A DNA stretch of 43,194 nt, taken from the NCBI GenBank assembly GCA_030765485.1, contig JAVCCR010000020.1:1-43194 (forward strand). Direction: 5' to 3'. How positions within the stretch are numbered: the stretch's first letter is position 1; the number at the start of each line of letters is the position of its first letter. Positions 15,432-25,038 of this stretch are shown piece after piece. The notes beneath the pieces were generated by a model, which was given only the letters and a program-made list of their open reading frames with translations, searched no databases and was not told where the DNA came from. This DNA comes from Candidatus Gygaella obscura. Lineage in GTDB: Bacteria > Omnitrophota > Gorgyraeia > Gygaellales > Gygaellaceae. The position numbers were made by a program, and so were the translations under genes.

Positions 15432-16774
15432 CTTCGACCCTTTATTTGTCCGGTTTTCATAAAACCTTCATAATGATGCATCAATAGTTGTGACTCAATT
15501 TGTTTTAAAGTATCTAACATAACACCAACGACAATAAGTATTGTGGTACCTCCTAAGAATGATGCAATCGAATACGGTACCTTAAGCCACCTGATTACAA
15601 AATCAGGAAATATCGCAACAAAAACAATACTTAAAGCTCCTACAAGTGTAATTCTATTTAAGACAAAAATCAAAAAGTCCGCTGTCGGTTTGCCCGGTCT
15701 TATGCCGGGAATAAAACCGCCGTATTTCTTCATATTTTCTGCTATCTCAACAGGGTTAAAAACTATTGCCGTATAAAAATAACAGAAGAATACAATCAAA
15801 ACGGCATAAAGAGCATTATAGACTATGTTGCCTCTGATTAAAAATGACGTTATCTTCTGAAAACCTGCATGAGGCATAAAAGTTGCTATGGTTGCCGGAA
15901 AAAGTATTATCGATTGTGCAAATATAATTGAAATAACACCGGCTGTATCAACCTTAATCGGCAGATATGTACTTTGTCCGCCATATAATTTTCTACCTAC
16001 GATACGTCTTGCGTATTGAACAGGAATCTTACGCTGTCCTTGGGTAATCATTACTACGAACGCAATCAAAGCAAACATAATTGCAAAAATGACTACGATA
16101 ACAATTGGCGAAATAGACCTTTTTTCAGGTGAAAAAGGAGATGCCAAAACAAACAACTGATAAATTGCCGTAGGAAGTCGTGAAATAATTCCTACTGCGA
16201 TAATCAACGAAATTCCGTTTCCAATACCGCGTTCCTGAATCTGTTCGCCCAACCACATGATAAACATTGTCCCCGTGGTAAGGGTCAAAACAGTTAAAAC
16301 TCTAAATGCCAATCCAGGATTTGGCACAATCTGTAAACCCTGAAACCTTGACGGATTTTCCAGCCACATAGAGATAAAAAACGCCTGTACAAGACACAAA
16401 AACAATGTTCCGATTCTCGTATATTGATTTATCTTCTCATGTCCTACGCGGCCCTCTTTTGCCAGCTTCTCCAAGCTAGGTATAACAGCTGTTAAAAGCT
16501 GCATAATAATACTGGCTGAGATATAAGGCATGATACCTAAAGCAAATATGGTCATCTGTTCTAGGGCGCCTCCGGAAAACATATTAATAATTCCGAAAAT
16601 ACTTGCACCTTGCGCCTGAGTCATACGTCTAAAAAATTCTGAAAGAGCAGCCCCATCAATACCAGGGGTGGGTATATAACAACCCATTCTATAAATTATC
16701 AATAAGCCAAGGGTAATTAGGATCTTCTTTTTTAGATCCGCAATCTTAAAACTATTTATTAGCGCCTTTAGCAT
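15428..16774 (-). CDS. secY: Protein translocase channel subunit SecY
   Basis: Inner-membrane channel for secreted and membrane proteins, working with SecE (encoded at the other end of the run) and SecA. 448 residues with ten predicted membrane helices. Recognisable parts are the plug region YIPTPGIDG near 35, ALGIMPYISASIIMQLL, EQIQERGIGNGISLII and the cytosolic KIPVQYARRIVG loop that contacts SecA and the ribosome. PGIRPGKPT near the C-terminal half is also standard. Start overlaps rplO by 23 nt. Confidence 0.98.
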   Translation of the reverse strand: MLKALINSFKIADLKKKILITLGLLIIYRMGCYIPTPGIDGAALSEFFRRMTQAQGASIFGIINMFSGGALEQMTIFALGIMPYISASIIMQLLTAVIPSLEKLAKEGRVGHEKINQYTRIGTLFLCLVQAFFISMWLENPSRFQGLQIVPNPGLAFRVLTVLTLTTGTMFIMWLGEQIQERGIGNGISLIIAVGIISRLPTAIYQLFVLASPFSPEKRSISPIVIVVIFAIMFALIAFVVMITQGQRKIPVQYARRIVGRKLYGGQSTYLPIKVDTAGVISIIFAQSIILFPATIATFMPHAGFQKITSFLIRGNIVYNALYAVLIVFFCYFYTAIVFNPVEIAENMKKYGGFIPGIRPGKPTADFLIFVLNRITLVGALSIVFVAIFPDFVIRWLKVPYSIASFLGGTTILIVVGVMLDTLKQIESQLLMHHYEGFMKTGQIKGRR

Positions 16775-17228
16775 TATTTTTTGATTTTAATATTATTTTT
16801 TCTGCAACGCCTCCTGCAGATTTTATTTTTTCAATTGCACCCTTTGAAAATGCATGGGCTTTAATTGTCAATGCATGCTTTAATGTTCCTTTGGATAATA
16901 TTTTGACTGCGTTATGTTTACCAGTCATACCTTTTGCGTACAAGGCATCAGGATCAATAACTGAACCTGTTTTAAAATGGTTTAATTTTTCAATATTTAT
17001 AATCTGGTAGTTAACCTTATTTCTTGGAGAAAAACCCCTCTTAGGAATTCTTTTAAGCAAAGGATTCTGTCCACCTTCAAAGCCAGCATAAAAATGCCTT
17101 CCGGCACGTGAAGTCTGACCATTTTGCCCTCTAGTAGATGTTTTTCCATGACCTGAGCCAGAACCTCGTCCTAAAAGCTTTTTTCTTTTATTTGCTCCTT
17201 TGGGAGCTTTTAATTGGCTTAAATTCAT
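16752..17228 (-). CDS. rplO: 50S ribosomal protein L15
   Basis: 158 residues. Glycine/basic N-terminal arm with [18 protein letters not shown], which threads into 23S rRNA, then [18 protein letters not shown], then a globular C-terminal domain with [13 protein letters not shown]. The gene follows rpsE with a 4-nt overlap; the small L30 gene usually found between them is missing here. Confidence 0.98.
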   Translation of the reverse strand: MNLSQLKAPKGANKRKKLLGRGSGSGHGKTSTRGQNGQTSRAGRHFYAGFEGGQNPLLKRIPKRGFSPRNKVNYQIINIEKLNHFKTGSVIDPDALYAKGMTGKHNAVKILSKGTLKHALTIKAHAFSKGAIEKIKSAGGVAEKIILKSKNNAKGANK

Positions 17229-17683
17229 CTTTCGATTAGATTTTCAAATCCGTCAAGTGTCGCTTTGATAACATTAACCGGATTCTTTGATTTTAAACAT
17301 TTGGTTAAAATATTGTGTATTCCTGCTGCATCACATACAGCCCTAACAGAACCGGAAGCAATAACACCAGTACCATCGCAGGCCGGTTTAAGCAAAACCT
17401 TTGCTCCGCCGAATTCTCCAATAACCTCATGGGGAATTGTTGTCCCTTTAAGATTAATTTTAATCATATTATTCTTGGCCTGAGAAAGTGATTTACGGAT
17501 TGCCGTAGCAACCTCATTGGCCTTACCTAAAGCATAACCGACATTACCTTTTCTATCACCAATTACCACCAATGCGCTAAATGACATTTTCTTGCCGCCT
17601 TTGGTAACTTTGGTTACGCGGTTTATTTTTAAAATTTTCTCAAACAATGTTGCTTGATCCTGCGCCATTTTTTTCTTTTCCAT
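17225..17683 (-). CDS. rpsE: 30S ribosomal protein S5
   Basis: 152 residues of the small-subunit protein that helps decoding accuracy. Contains [33 protein letters not shown], and the C-terminal [21 protein letters not shown] with [12 protein letters not shown] second Met at position 6 (ATG at 17668) could be the true start; neither has a clear ribosome site, so I keep the longer form. Confidence 0.97.
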   Translation of the reverse strand: MEKKKMAQDQATLFEKILKINRVTKVTKGGKKMSFSALVVIGDRKGNVGYALGKANEVATAIRKSLSQAKNNMIKINLKGTTIPHEVIGEFGGAKVLLKPACDGTGVIASGSVRAVCDAAGIHNILTKCLKSKNPVNVIKATLDGFENLIER

Positions 17684-17685
17684 AA

Positions 17686-18048
17686 TTAAAATTCTATTCC
17701 GTTATTCCTAGCTGACTCGGCAAAGGCCTTTATTCTTCCGTGATAAAGATTACCCGCTCGGTCAAAGCTAACTTTGGTTATACCTTTTTCCTTGGCTTTT
17801 TTAGCAAAACATTCACCTAATACTTCAGCGGCTTTGACATTCCCGCATTGTTTAAATTTACTTTTTATTGACTTATCCAAAGTTGACATACCTACAATAA
17901 TTTCTCCTTTGCTATCATCTATAAGCTGAACGCTCATATTCTTCAGACTTCTGAAAATACAAAGCCTAGGCCTGGTTGAAGTTGCGACCAATTTATTCTT
18001 AATTTTTTTATGTCTAATTTCTCTCTTTGCTGATTTTTTACTTTTCAT
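17686..18048 (-). CDS. rplR: 50S ribosomal protein L18
   Basis: 120 residues; binds 5S rRNA with L5 in the central protuberance. Motifs: basic N terminus, [20 protein letters not shown], and the C-terminal [20 protein letters not shown] that is diagnostic. Two bases separate each of its ends from rplF and rpsE. Confidence 0.98.
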   Translation of the reverse strand: MKSKKSAKREIRHKKIKNKLVATSTRPRLCIFRSLKNMSVQLIDDSKGEIIVGMSTLDKSIKSKFKQCGNVKAAEVLGECFAKKAKEKGITKVSFDRAGNLYHGRIKAFAESARNNGIEF

Positions 18049-18050
18049 GA

Positions 18051-18599
18051 TTATTTACCACCTGTTGCTGTTGCTGCTTTTCCAAGCTTTTTACGTACAA
18101 CCTCACCGACATATCTGATACCTTTTCCTTTATACGGTTCAGGAGGATACACTGCGCGGATATTGGCAGCAACCTGACCTACCAAAGCCTTATCGATTCC
18201 GCTTACAGTAATATTGCTTCTTTGAACCTCAACCTTGATTCCTTCTGTAGCCTCAATTCTTACCGGATGACTAAAACCCAGCTGCATCACAAGTATCTTA
18301 TCTTCCATTTGGGCACGAAAGCCAACGCCCTGTATTTCAAGCTGTTTTGAAAAGCCCTTACTTACACCTTCAACCATATTGGCAATCAAACTTCTCACAA
18401 GGCCATGTAAAGCCTTGTGCTTTTTAATATCACTTATTCTCGTAACAGTGATTTTATCATCCTTAAAATCAACCTTGATACCTTCAGGGATATCCAAGAA
18501 AAGTTTTCCCTTGGCACCCTGAAGCTCCAAATGGCTATCTTTTATATTTAACTTTAAATCTTTTGCTACATCAATTGTTTTTTGACCAATTCTTGACAT
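18051..18599 (-). CDS. rplF: 50S ribosomal protein L6
   Basis: 182 residues with two tandem alpha/beta repeats; located near the factor-binding stalk base. Starts MSRIGQKTI, has SKQLEIQGVGFRAQ in the middle and the conserved PEPYKGKGIRYVGEVV near the end, followed by a short KKLGKAATATGGK tail. Six bases after rpsH. Confidence 0.98.
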   Translation of the reverse strand: MSRIGQKTIDVAKDLKLNIKDSHLELQGAKGKLFLDIPEGIKVDFKDDKITVTRISDIKKHKALHGLVRSLIANMVEGVSKGFSKQLEIQGVGFRAQMEDKILVMQLGFSHPVRIEATEGIKVEVQRSNITVSGIDKALVGQVAANIRAVYPPEPYKGKGIRYVGEVVRKKLGKAATATGGK

Positions 18600-18605
18600 A
18601 ATATC

Positions 18606-19004
18606 CTACCAGACTTGACAGATTATTTCACCACCAACATTAGACTCTCTTGCCTGACCTTCAGTCATAACTCCTTTTGAAGTAGAAAGAATACAAATTC
18701 CATAACCATGCAAAAACCTTCTAATGGCGTCTTTTTTAATGTATTTCCTTAAGCCCAACTTCGAAACTCTTTTTGCTCCCTTGATTGCACCCTTGCCGTT
18801 TTGTTTATATCTTAAATAAACTCTAAATAGGCCTTGTTTTTTATCATCAATGAATTTAAAATTGCTGATATAATTTTCCTTCATTAATATTTCTAAAACA
18901 GCCTTTATTATCTTTGATGCCAAAACATCAACCGACTCAGCTTTTACCATTTCGCCATTTTTAACCCTTACGAATAAATCCGATATCAAATCATTAACTG
19001 ACAT
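18606..19004 (-). CDS. rpsH: 30S ribosomal protein S8
   Basis: 132 residues; central-domain 16S rRNA binder and, in E. coli, the repressor of the spc operon. Starts with NDLISDLFVRVKNGE in place of the common D-ia-mLtRIRNa, and ends with the conserved STSKGVMTEGQARESNVGGEI. The internal IIKAVLEILMKENYI helix is typical. Confidence 0.98.
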   Translation of the reverse strand: MSVNDLISDLFVRVKNGEMVKAESVDVLASKIIKAVLEILMKENYISNFKFIDDKKQGLFRVYLRYKQNGKGAIKGAKRVSKLGLRKYIKKDAIRRFLHGYGICILSTSKGVMTEGQARESNVGGEIICQVW

Positions 19005-19013
19005 TTGTCTCTC

Positions 19014-19199
19014 CTACCAGCTTGCTTTTTTTACTCCCGGGATCATCCCTTCCCAGGCAAGTTCTCTAAAACACATACGGCATAACTGAAATTTACTCAG
19101 ATATCCCCCCGAACGACCACATATACGGCAACGGTTGACTTTTCTTGATGAGAATTTAGGTTCTCTCTTCCATCTGTTAATTTGTGATTTCTTTGCCAT
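19014..19199 (-). CDS. rpsN: 30S ribosomal protein S14, zinc-binding type
   Basis: Short 61-residue type with a full zinc knuckle, C24-x2-C27 and C40-x2-C43, inside [20 protein letters not shown], and the end [11 protein letters not shown]. The long zinc-free form (about 100 residues) is thus not used at this locus. Between rplE (3 nt) and rpsH (9 nt). Confidence 0.98.
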   Translation of the reverse strand: MAKKSQINRWKREPKFSSRKVNRCRICGRSGGYLSKFQLCRMCFRELAWEGMIPGVKKASW

Positions 19200-19202
19200 T
19201 AA

Positions 19203-19745
19203 TTACTCCTTAAAAGGCATACCAAAACTTCTTAACAATTCCTTATTTAAATCTTTATTTCTTGAAGAAAAAACTACAACAATATCCATACCCTGAACCC
19301 GTGTTACCTTATCCGGATCGACTTCAGAGAAAATTGATTGTTCCGTAACGCCAAAGCTGTAATTACCATGGTGATCAAATGATTTTCCAGAAATTCCCCG
19401 AAAATCCCTAATTCTGGGTAAGGCAATACTTATAAGCCGATCAAGAAATTCATACATCATATTTCCACGCAAAGTAACTTTACAACCAACACTTTGACCC
19501 TTCCTTAACTTAAAATTAGAGATATCCTTCTTTGCTTTGCAAACAACAGGTTTTTGTCCAGTAATAAACGAAAGTTCCTTCATCGACTGTTCCAACAACT
19601 TAGAATCACCTATTGCTTCCCCAACACCCATATTTAAAACAATCTTTTTTATCTTAGGTACCTGAAAATCATTCCCTAAGGAAAATTTTGTCTTGAATTC
19701 AGGAACTATTCTTTTCTGGTAATCTTCTAGAAATCTTGGTTTCAT
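19203..19745 (-). CDS. rplE: 50S ribosomal protein L5
   Basis: 180 residues; with L18 and 5S rRNA builds the central protuberance and touches P-site tRNA. Motifs: IKKIVLNMGVGEAIGDSKLL, TGQKPVVCKAKKDISNFKLR, GCKVTLRG, and ALPRIRDFRGIS with SFDHHGNYSFGV. One base separates it from rplX. Confidence 0.98.
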   Translation of the reverse strand: MKPRFLEDYQKRIVPEFKTKFSLGNDFQVPKIKKIVLNMGVGEAIGDSKLLEQSMKELSFITGQKPVVCKAKKDISNFKLRKGQSVGCKVTLRGNMMYEFLDRLISIALPRIRDFRGISGKSFDHHGNYSFGVTEQSIFSEVDPDKVTRVQGMDIVVVFSSRNKDLNKELLRSFGMPFKE

Positions 19746-19746
19746 A

Positions 19747-20058
19747 TTAAATGACTTCCTTGCATTTTTTGCAGATTCTAACCTTTTCCTTATTTTCCAA
19801 AAATTTAAAACCGATTCTTACTGGTTTATTACATTTTTTACACTGGACCATAAGCTTTGCAATGCTTACTGGCCGCTCAACACTGACGATACCTGACTGC
19901 TGCTCTTGTGAGCGTTTTTTCATGTGCTTTTTTACTAAATTTACTCTTTCGACAATAGCCTTCTGGGTTTCTTGAAACACCTTAATTACTTTGCCTATCT
20001 TGCCCTTGTCCTTACCGCAAATTACATAAACTATATCGTTTTTTTTGATTTTCTGCAT
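19747..20058 (-). CDS. rplX: 50S ribosomal protein L24
   Basis: 103 residues; assembly initiator of the large subunit. N-terminal KOW motif (DIVYVICGKDKGKIGKVI), the VERVNLVKKHMK segment, and a C-terminal pair of cysteine doublets (C-KKC near 79 and C-KKC near 98) as in many bacterial L24 proteins with a small metal-binding tail. Confidence 0.98.
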   Translation of the reverse strand: MQKIKKNDIVYVICGKDKGKIGKVIKVFQETQKAIVERVNLVKKHMKKRSQEQQSGIVSVERPVSIAKLMVQCKKCNKPVRIGFKFLENKEKVRICKKCKEVI

Positions 20059-20059
20059 C

Positions 20060-20428
20060 TTATATTACCTCTGGTGCTAATGAAATAATCTTCATAAAGT
20101 TCTTGCTTCTTAATTCTCTGGCAACTGGTCCAAACACACGTGTTCCTTTAGGGTTACGCTGAGTATCAATAAGAACTATGGCATTACTGTCAAATTTAAC
20201 GTATGAACCGTCATCTCTTCTGATCATATTTCTTGTTCGTACAACTACAGCCTCTGACATTTCACCCTTTTTAACTGCGGCATTAGGATTAGACTCTTTT
20301 ATATTAACCTTAATAATATCTCCAATCTCTGCCTTAGGCTTTCCTTTAGCACCTAGAACACCAATACATGATGCTTTTCGTGCGCCAGTATTATCTGTTA
20401 CTTTTAGAATACTACGACTTTGAATCAT
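20060..20428 (-). CDS. rplN: 50S ribosomal protein L14
   Basis: 122 residues; bridges the subunits and contacts L19. Starts [18 protein letters not shown], then [21 protein letters not shown] and the late [20 protein letters not shown], ending in SLAPEVI as expected. Its first 17 nt overlap the end of rpsQ. Confidence 0.98.
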   Translation of the reverse strand: MIQSRSILKVTDNTGARKASCIGVLGAKGKPKAEIGDIIKVNIKESNPNAAVKKGEMSEAVVVRTRNMIRRDDGSYVKFDSNAIVLIDTQRNPKGTRVFGPVARELRSKNFMKIISLAPEVI

Positions 20429-20675
20429 TCTTTTTTATTATTTCCCTAAGCCTAAAATATTTATCTTTAGACACAGGGCGGCATTCCTCTATTACCACTA
20501 AATCGCCGATGTTTGCAATATTCTTCTCATCATGCGCTTTAAACTTATTAAAACGCTTTATAATCTTTTTATATTTAGGATGCTGAGTACTGTCTTCAAC
20601 TCTGACCACTATGGTTTTATGCATCTTGTTACTTATTACCTTACCCGATCTTACTTTGCGATTGGTTTTTTTCAC
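20412..20675 (-). CDS. rpsQ: 30S ribosomal protein S17
   Basis: 87 residues of OB fold binding the 5' domain of 16S r[31 protein letters not shown] and [18 protein letters not shown] are standard. Its end overlaps rplN by 17 nt and its start overlaps rpmC by 4 nt. The C-terminal KKNDSKS tail slightly exceeds the usual end. Confidence 0.98.
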   Translation of the reverse strand: MKKTNRKVRSGKVISNKMHKTIVVRVEDSTQHPKYKKIIKRFNKFKAHDEKNIANIGDLVVIEECRPVSKDKYFRLREIIKKNDSKS

Positions 20676-20872
20676 TTATCTTTACCTTTTTTTAGCTCGG
20701 TTAAAACTGTCTGGATGCGCGCAACATCTCTTTTAACAATAAAAAACCTATGCGGCTTATCTACTTGATTGATTTTTCTCTGGTTATTAAGCTGATAAAG
20801 CTCTTTATAAAGGTCTTGAAGCTTATTGTTCAAATCACTAACCGATAAATTTCTAACGTCTTTTATTTTCAT
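20672..20872 (-). CDS. rpmC: 50S ribosomal protein L29
   Basis: 66 residues forming two antiparallel helices next to L23 at the exit tunnel. Shows [40 protein letters not shown] and [13 protein letters not shown]. The ATG is one base after the rplP stop. Confidence 0.97.
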   Translation of the reverse strand: MKIKDVRNLSVSDLNNKLQDLYKELYQLNNQRKINQVDKPHRFFIVKRDVARIQTVLTELKKGKDK

Positions 20873-20873
20873 G

Positions 20874-21293
20874 TTATATTACGTGTTCCCTGGTTACAAA
20901 TTTAGTTTTTAAAGACAATTTATATGCTGCAAGCCTGAAAACTCCGCGTGCATAGCTTTCAGGTATGCCGCCTATTTCAAATAAAACCTTTCCTCTACGA
21001 ACATTACAAATCCATTGCGAAATGTCCCCTTTTCCTTTTCCCATGCGAGTTTCCAGCGGTTTTTTAGTTATGCTTTTATTAGGATATACCCTTATCCAAA
21101 GCTTTCCGCCTTGACGCAGCTGTCGAACTAAAACAACTCTACATGATTCAAGTTGAGAATTAGTCACAAAACCGTTATTTAAGGCCTTAAGACCAAACTC
21201 GCCGAAAACCAAAGTGTTACCCTTGGTTGCCAACCCTCGTCTTTTCCCGCGTTGGAATTTTCTGAATTTTACTCTTTTTGGTATAAAAGCCAT
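20874..21293 (-). CDS. rplP: 50S ribosomal protein L16
   Basis: 139 residues; organises the A-site region and is needed for aminoacyl-tRNA accommodation. Motifs: VKFRKFQRGKRRGLATKGN, the WIRVYPNKSITKKPLETRMG stretch followed by KGKGD, and GIPESYARGVFRLAAYKLS. Directly abuts rpsC with no spacer. Confidence 0.98.
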   Translation of the reverse strand: MAFIPKRVKFRKFQRGKRRGLATKGNTLVFGEFGLKALNNGFVTNSQLESCRVVLVRQLRQGGKLWIRVYPNKSITKKPLETRMGKGKGDISQWICNVRRGKVLFEIGGIPESYARGVFRLAAYKLSLKTKFVTREHVI

Positions 21294-21965
21294 CTATTCC
21301 TCAACCTTTTGTGTTTTAACCTGGGGTTTTCGTTTTTTTCTTATAACGAGTCCTTTAAAAACCCACACCTTAAGTCCGATTATTCCATAGGTTGTCTGAG
21401 CCTGGGACAAAGCATAATCGATATCCGCCCTTAATGTAGCTAACGGAATTTTGCCTTTTTTAAAAGTCTCGCGCCTTTTCATTTCAGCGCCACCAAGCCT
21501 TCCAGCAATAGTAATTCTTATTCCGCCTGCGCCATTCATCATCGCATTATCGATTGAACGTTTTATAGCTCTTTTATAAGCAACTCTTTTCTCGATCTGA
21601 AATACGATATTGTCAGCAACAAGCTGAGCATCTATAGCGGGTTTTTTAACCTCTTCGATATCTATTAATAATTCCTGTTTCGTAATCTTAGCTAGCTCAT
21701 CTCTTAATTTCTCAATCTCAGAACCCTGTCTTCCGATAATTATACCAGGTCGGGCAGTTACGATTTTTATCTTCAGTTTATCAGCAAGCCGACTGATGAG
21801 CACCTTTGAAACAGCGGCAAATCTGTATTTATTTCTAATTAATTTTCTGATCCTATAATCCTCTTCCAAATAGTTTGCAAAATTTGCCTTGGATGCTATC
21901 CAATGACTTTTCCAGTCTTTAATAAACCCGATTCTCAGAATTAAAGGATGTACTTTTTGTCCCAT
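21294..21965 (-). CDS. rpsC: 30S ribosomal protein S3
   Basis: 223 residues at the mRNA entry tunnel. N-terminal KH type II domain with the GxxG loop in RPGIIIGRQGSEIEKLR (about 72-88), then the C-terminal domain with GAGGIRITIAGRLGGAEMKR and GIIGLKVWVFKG. First base overlaps the last base of the rplV stop. Confidence 0.98.
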   Translation of the reverse strand: MGQKVHPLILRIGFIKDWKSHWIASKANFANYLEEDYRIRKLIRNKYRFAAVSKVLISRLADKLKIKIVTARPGIIIGRQGSEIEKLRDELAKITKQELLIDIEEVKKPAIDAQLVADNIVFQIEKRVAYKRAIKRSIDNAMMNGAGGIRITIAGRLGGAEMKRRETFKKGKIPLATLRADIDYALSQAQTTYGIIGLKVWVFKGLVIRKKRKPQVKTQKVEE

Positions 21966-22390
21966 TATTTAGTTGCCTTTTTGTTTTTTACTATTTTTTT
22001 TACTGCTGGTTTATTTTTTGGTTTTTCTTTCTGTTCTATAGTTTTTTTTGCCATTGCCTGCGGAAGTAAATCAAGTTCAATTTCTAAATGGGTTGTTCTT
22101 TTTAAAATCGGAACTGCCCTACCAAATGAAGCAGCGCGGAACCTCTTCCAAGAAGGACCGCTATTGGCAATACATTTAGAAACATAAAGCTGCTTAATAT
22201 CAAAACCTTTAGCCTTGCCGTTATTTATCGCGGAATTTAAAACCTTCTTTATAAGTACGCAGGCTTTTTTATTAATATTCCTTAAAACCGACATTGCCGC
22301 AAATGCATTCTTTCCCTTAATCAGAACAAGCAACTGTCTGGCTTTTTTCGGTGAAATCCTTAAATATTTTGTCTTTGCTTTTACAATCAT
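21965..22390 (-). CDS. rplV: 50S ribosomal protein L22 with lysine-rich tail
   Basis: 141 residues; lines the exit tunnel through a beta-hairpin. Core: LRISPKKARQLLVLIKGKNA, a helix with VLNSAINNGKAKGFDI, then SWKRFRAASFGRAVPILKRT with the hairpin tip and HLEIEL. About 30 extra residues of Lys/Ala/Pro-rich sequence follow (bacterial L22 is usually about 110), echoing the tail on L17. Confidence 0.97.
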   Translation of the reverse strand: MIVKAKTKYLRISPKKARQLLVLIKGKNAFAAMSVLRNINKKACVLIKKVLNSAINNGKAKGFDIKQLYVSKCIANSGPSWKRFRAASFGRAVPILKRTTHLEIELDLLPQAMAKKTIEQKEKPKNKPAVKKIVKNKKATK

Positions 22391-22397
22391 TATTTTC

Positions 22398-22685
22398 TTA
22401 AGTTAATTCTGCTGATTTCTTAGCCTTTACGCCGCCATGTTTTCTAAAAGTTCTTGAAGGTGCAAATTCGCCTAATTTATGGCCAACCATGTTTTCTGTA
22501 ATAAAAATTGGAATATGTTTTCTGCCATCATGAACAGCAAAAGTCAAACCAACAAATTCCGGAGTTATAACCGAACGTCTTGACCATGTCTTTATAGGAA
22601 TCCTTGTTCCGGTTCTTTTGATTTTATCTATTTTTTTAAGCAGCTTCTCGTCTATAAATGGACCTTTTTTAAGTGATCTTGGCAT
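22398..22685 (-). CDS. rpsS: 30S ribosomal protein S19
   Basis: 95 residues of the small-subunit head. Begins [19 protein letters not shown], then [20 protein letters not shown] and [18 protein letters not shown]. Overlaps the rplB stop by one base; 7 nt to rplV. Confidence 0.98.
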   Translation of the reverse strand: MPRSLKKGPFIDEKLLKKIDKIKRTGTRIPIKTWSRRSVITPEFVGLTFAVHDGRKHIPIFITENMVGHKLGEFAPSRTFRKHGGVKAKKSAELT

Positions 22686-23518
22686 TATTTCCTTCTTTTC
22701 GCTATATATTTATCAGAATATCTGTTTGGTTTTCTTGTCTTGTAACCTTTTGTCGGTTTTCCCCAAGGGGTTGAAGGATGCGGGTTACCCTGACCGGCTT
22801 TTCCTTCACCACCGCCATGAGGATGGTCAACCGGATTCATAGCAACGCCTCTTATGTTTGATTTCCTACCCAGCCAGGCAGATCTGCCGGCTTTGCCTAA
22901 TTTTATTTCTTTCCAGTCAGCATTGCTTACCTGTCCTAAAGTAGCGCAACAAGCTATCTTTATTAACCTCACTTCTCCTGAAGGAAGTTTAACATGCGCA
23001 AAATTGCCTTCTTTGGCAGTTATCTGTGCGCTGGCGCCAGCACTACGAACGATCTTACCACCTTTTCCTGTTTCCAGCTCAATATTATGAATCATTGTTC
23101 CCAAAGGAACATTCTTTAAACGCATGCAGTTACCGATTTTGATCTCAACATTATCACCACGGCTACTTATAAGTTCCTCTCCGACATGTAAATCTTTCGG
23201 TGCAATAATATAGCTTTTTGTTTTATCCGGATACTCAACCAAAGCTATCCTTGCCCTGCGATTTGGATCATACTCTAAGGCAATAACCTTTGCAGGTACA
23301 TCTAATATTTTACGCTTAAAATCAATCTCGCGATACAGCCTTTTATGTCCACCGCCGCGGAAACGTATAGTAATCCTACCGGCATTATTCCTACCGCCTT
23401 TTTTATTTATAGAAGAAGTAAGGCTCTTTTCCGGTCTTTTTTTCGTAAGATTTGAAAAATCTGACGTGATTACGTATCTTCTTCCCGCTGATGTTGGTTT
23501 ATGTTTTTTAACAGCCAT
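22685..23518 (-). CDS. rplB: 50S ribosomal protein L2
   Basis: 277 residues; one of the largest 23S rRNA binders and close to the peptidyl-transferase centre. N-terminal RNA-binding OB part, SH3-like part with [16 protein letters not shown], and the universally conserved [18 protein letters not shown], whose histidine region lies near the active site. Ends [17 protein letters not shown]. Confidence 0.98.
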   Translation of the reverse strand: MAVKKHKPTSAGRRYVITSDFSNLTKKRPEKSLTSSINKKGGRNNAGRITIRFRGGGHKRLYREIDFKRKILDVPAKVIALEYDPNRRARIALVEYPDKTKSYIIAPKDLHVGEELISSRGDNVEIKIGNCMRLKNVPLGTMIHNIELETGKGGKIVRSAGASAQITAKEGNFAHVKLPSGEVRLIKIACCATLGQVSNADWKEIKLGKAGRSAWLGRKSNIRGVAMNPVDHPHGGGEGKAGQGNPHPSTPWGKPTKGYKTRKPNRYSDKYIAKRRK

Positions 23519-23521
23519 TTC

Positions 23522-23800
23522 TTATGTTACCTCGATTTTATTGCCCTTTTTAAGCGTAACCACTGCTTTTTTATTATCTGTCGTTCTTCCATAGGCCTGT
23601 CTGACGCGTTTAAGTTTACCGTGAGAAATCAAAGTATTAACGTCTTTTACCTTAACCTTATAAATCTCTTCCACTGCCTTTTTTATCTGCACTTTATTAG
23701 CTGTTTTATCAACTAAAAAATGATACTTATCGTATGCCAAAAGACTTGTACCTTTTTCTGTGCGCAGCAATGATTTTAAAATTAAATAGGAACTCTTCAT
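23522..23800 (-). CDS. rplW: 50S ribosomal protein L23
   Basis: 92 residues; docking site for trigger factor and SRP at the tunnel exit. Shows LRTEKGTSLLAYDKYHFLVDK, ANKVQIKKAVEEIYKVKVKDVNTL and GRTTDNKKAVVTLKKG. Overlaps the rplD stop by 4 nt. Confidence 0.97.
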   Translation of the reverse strand: MKSSYLILKSLLRTEKGTSLLAYDKYHFLVDKTANKVQIKKAVEEIYKVKVKDVNTLISHGKLKRVRQAYGRTTDNKKAVVTLKKGNKIEVT

Positions 23801-24423
23801 TTCTTTAAACGTTTTTCTAATAAACCGAATGCTTTTTTTGTAATTATTAATATCTTACTGCATAAAACATCGTAGGCATTTAATTCGGCAGCCAATTTAA
23901 TCTGTAACCTTACGATATTGCGGCCAGAAAGAAACAATTCATTACTAAATGAATCCGCAACCAATAAACATTTTCCTTTTATCTTCAACTTTTTTATAAC
24001 CGCAACCAATTCTTTTGTTTTCGTTTTTTCAATCTTTATTTCATCTATAAAAATAATTTCTTTGTTGTTAAGTTTATCGTTTAAAACAGAGATTAATGCC
24101 TTGTGCTTTATCTTTTTAGGCAGAGTATAAGAAAAATCTCTCGGTATGGGGCCGAACGTAACGCCTCCATGCCTCCATATAGGAGAACGACTTGAACCAT
24201 GTCTGGCGCGGCCTGTACCTTTTTGTTTCCATGGTTTTGCGCCTCCGCCTGATACCTGTGCGCGGTCCTTTACGCTTGCAGAACCCAAACGCCTATTAGC
24301 CTGATACATTACAACAGCTTGATAAACGCAAGCCTCGTTCACCTTGCCATCAAACAACTTAACGTCAAGTTCAATAGACTCAACTTTTTTACCCTGGATA
24401 TTTAAAACATTGCACTGTGCCAT
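23797..24423 (-). CDS. rplD: 50S ribosomal protein L4
   Basis: 208 residues. The tunnel-lining loop has RLGSASVKDRAQVSGGGAKP, then KGTGRARHGSSRSPIWRHGG, followed by a globular part ending in AFGLLEKRLKK. In E. coli L4 also represses the S10 operon through its leader; the hairpin found between tuf and rpsJ is the only structured place where a similar control could act here. Overlaps rplC by one base. Confidence 0.98.
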   Translation of the reverse strand: MAQCNVLNIQGKKVESIELDVKLFDGKVNEACVYQAVVMYQANRRLGSASVKDRAQVSGGGAKPWKQKGTGRARHGSSRSPIWRHGGVTFGPIPRDFSYTLPKKIKHKALISVLNDKLNNKEIIFIDEIKIEKTKTKELVAVIKKLKIKGKCLLVADSFSNELFLSGRNIVRLQIKLAAELNAYDVLCSKILIITKKAFGLLEKRLKK

Positions 24424-25034
24424 TACTTTTTAATAATTTTATTTACGAATACAACTGAATTTTTTACTCCCGGAACTGCACCTTTAAGCACTAAAACTCC
24501 ATCTTCTGCATCCACCTTTAACACCTTGATATTCTTTACTGTTGTTTTTACATTACCCATATGTCCGGGCATATGATGACCCTTGACAACCCTGCTGGGT
24601 GTAGCTGATGCACCAATTGAACCAGGCCTTCTATGCGACATAGAACCATGTGTCTTTGGCCCGCCTTTCCAATTCCAACGTTTAACACCGCCTTGGAATC
24701 CTTTTCCTTTAGAGATACCTGTTACCTTTACCATATCGCCTTCTTTAAATATATCGGCCTTTAACACATCACCTATTTTAAACTCCTGATCTAAATCTGC
24801 GAAATCCAACTGCTTAACATACTTTTTAGGAGTCTGTTTAATCTTTTTGTAAAACCCTAACTGCGGTTTCTTTGTTTTCTTTTCAAGAAGCTCTTCGTAT
24901 CCTAATTGCACTTTTTTATCATTTGAATAAAGTACGACACACGGGCCAACCTCTACCACTGTCACAGGCAAGGCTTTACCCTGTTCATCATAAATACGAG
25001 TCATACCTAATTTTTTTCCAATTAAGCCGGACAT
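24423..25034 (-). CDS. rplC: 50S ribosomal protein L3
   Basis: 203 residues. GLIGKKLGMTRIYDEQGK at the start, then GKGFQGGVKRWNWKGGPKTH with SMSHRRPGSIG at the extended loop approaching the peptidyl-transferase centre, and GHMGNVKTTVKNIKVLKVD. Starts 4 nt after rpsJ. Confidence 0.98.
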   Translation of the reverse strand: MSGLIGKKLGMTRIYDEQGKALPVTVVEVGPCVVLYSNDKKVQLGYEELLEKKTKKPQLGFYKKIKQTPKKYVKQLDFADLDQEFKIGDVLKADIFKEGDMVKVTGISKGKGFQGGVKRWNWKGGPKTHGSMSHRRPGSIGASATPSRVVKGHHMPGHMGNVKTTVKNIKVLKVDAEDGVLVLKGAVPGVKNSVVFVNKIIKK

Positions 25035-25038
25035 AATC

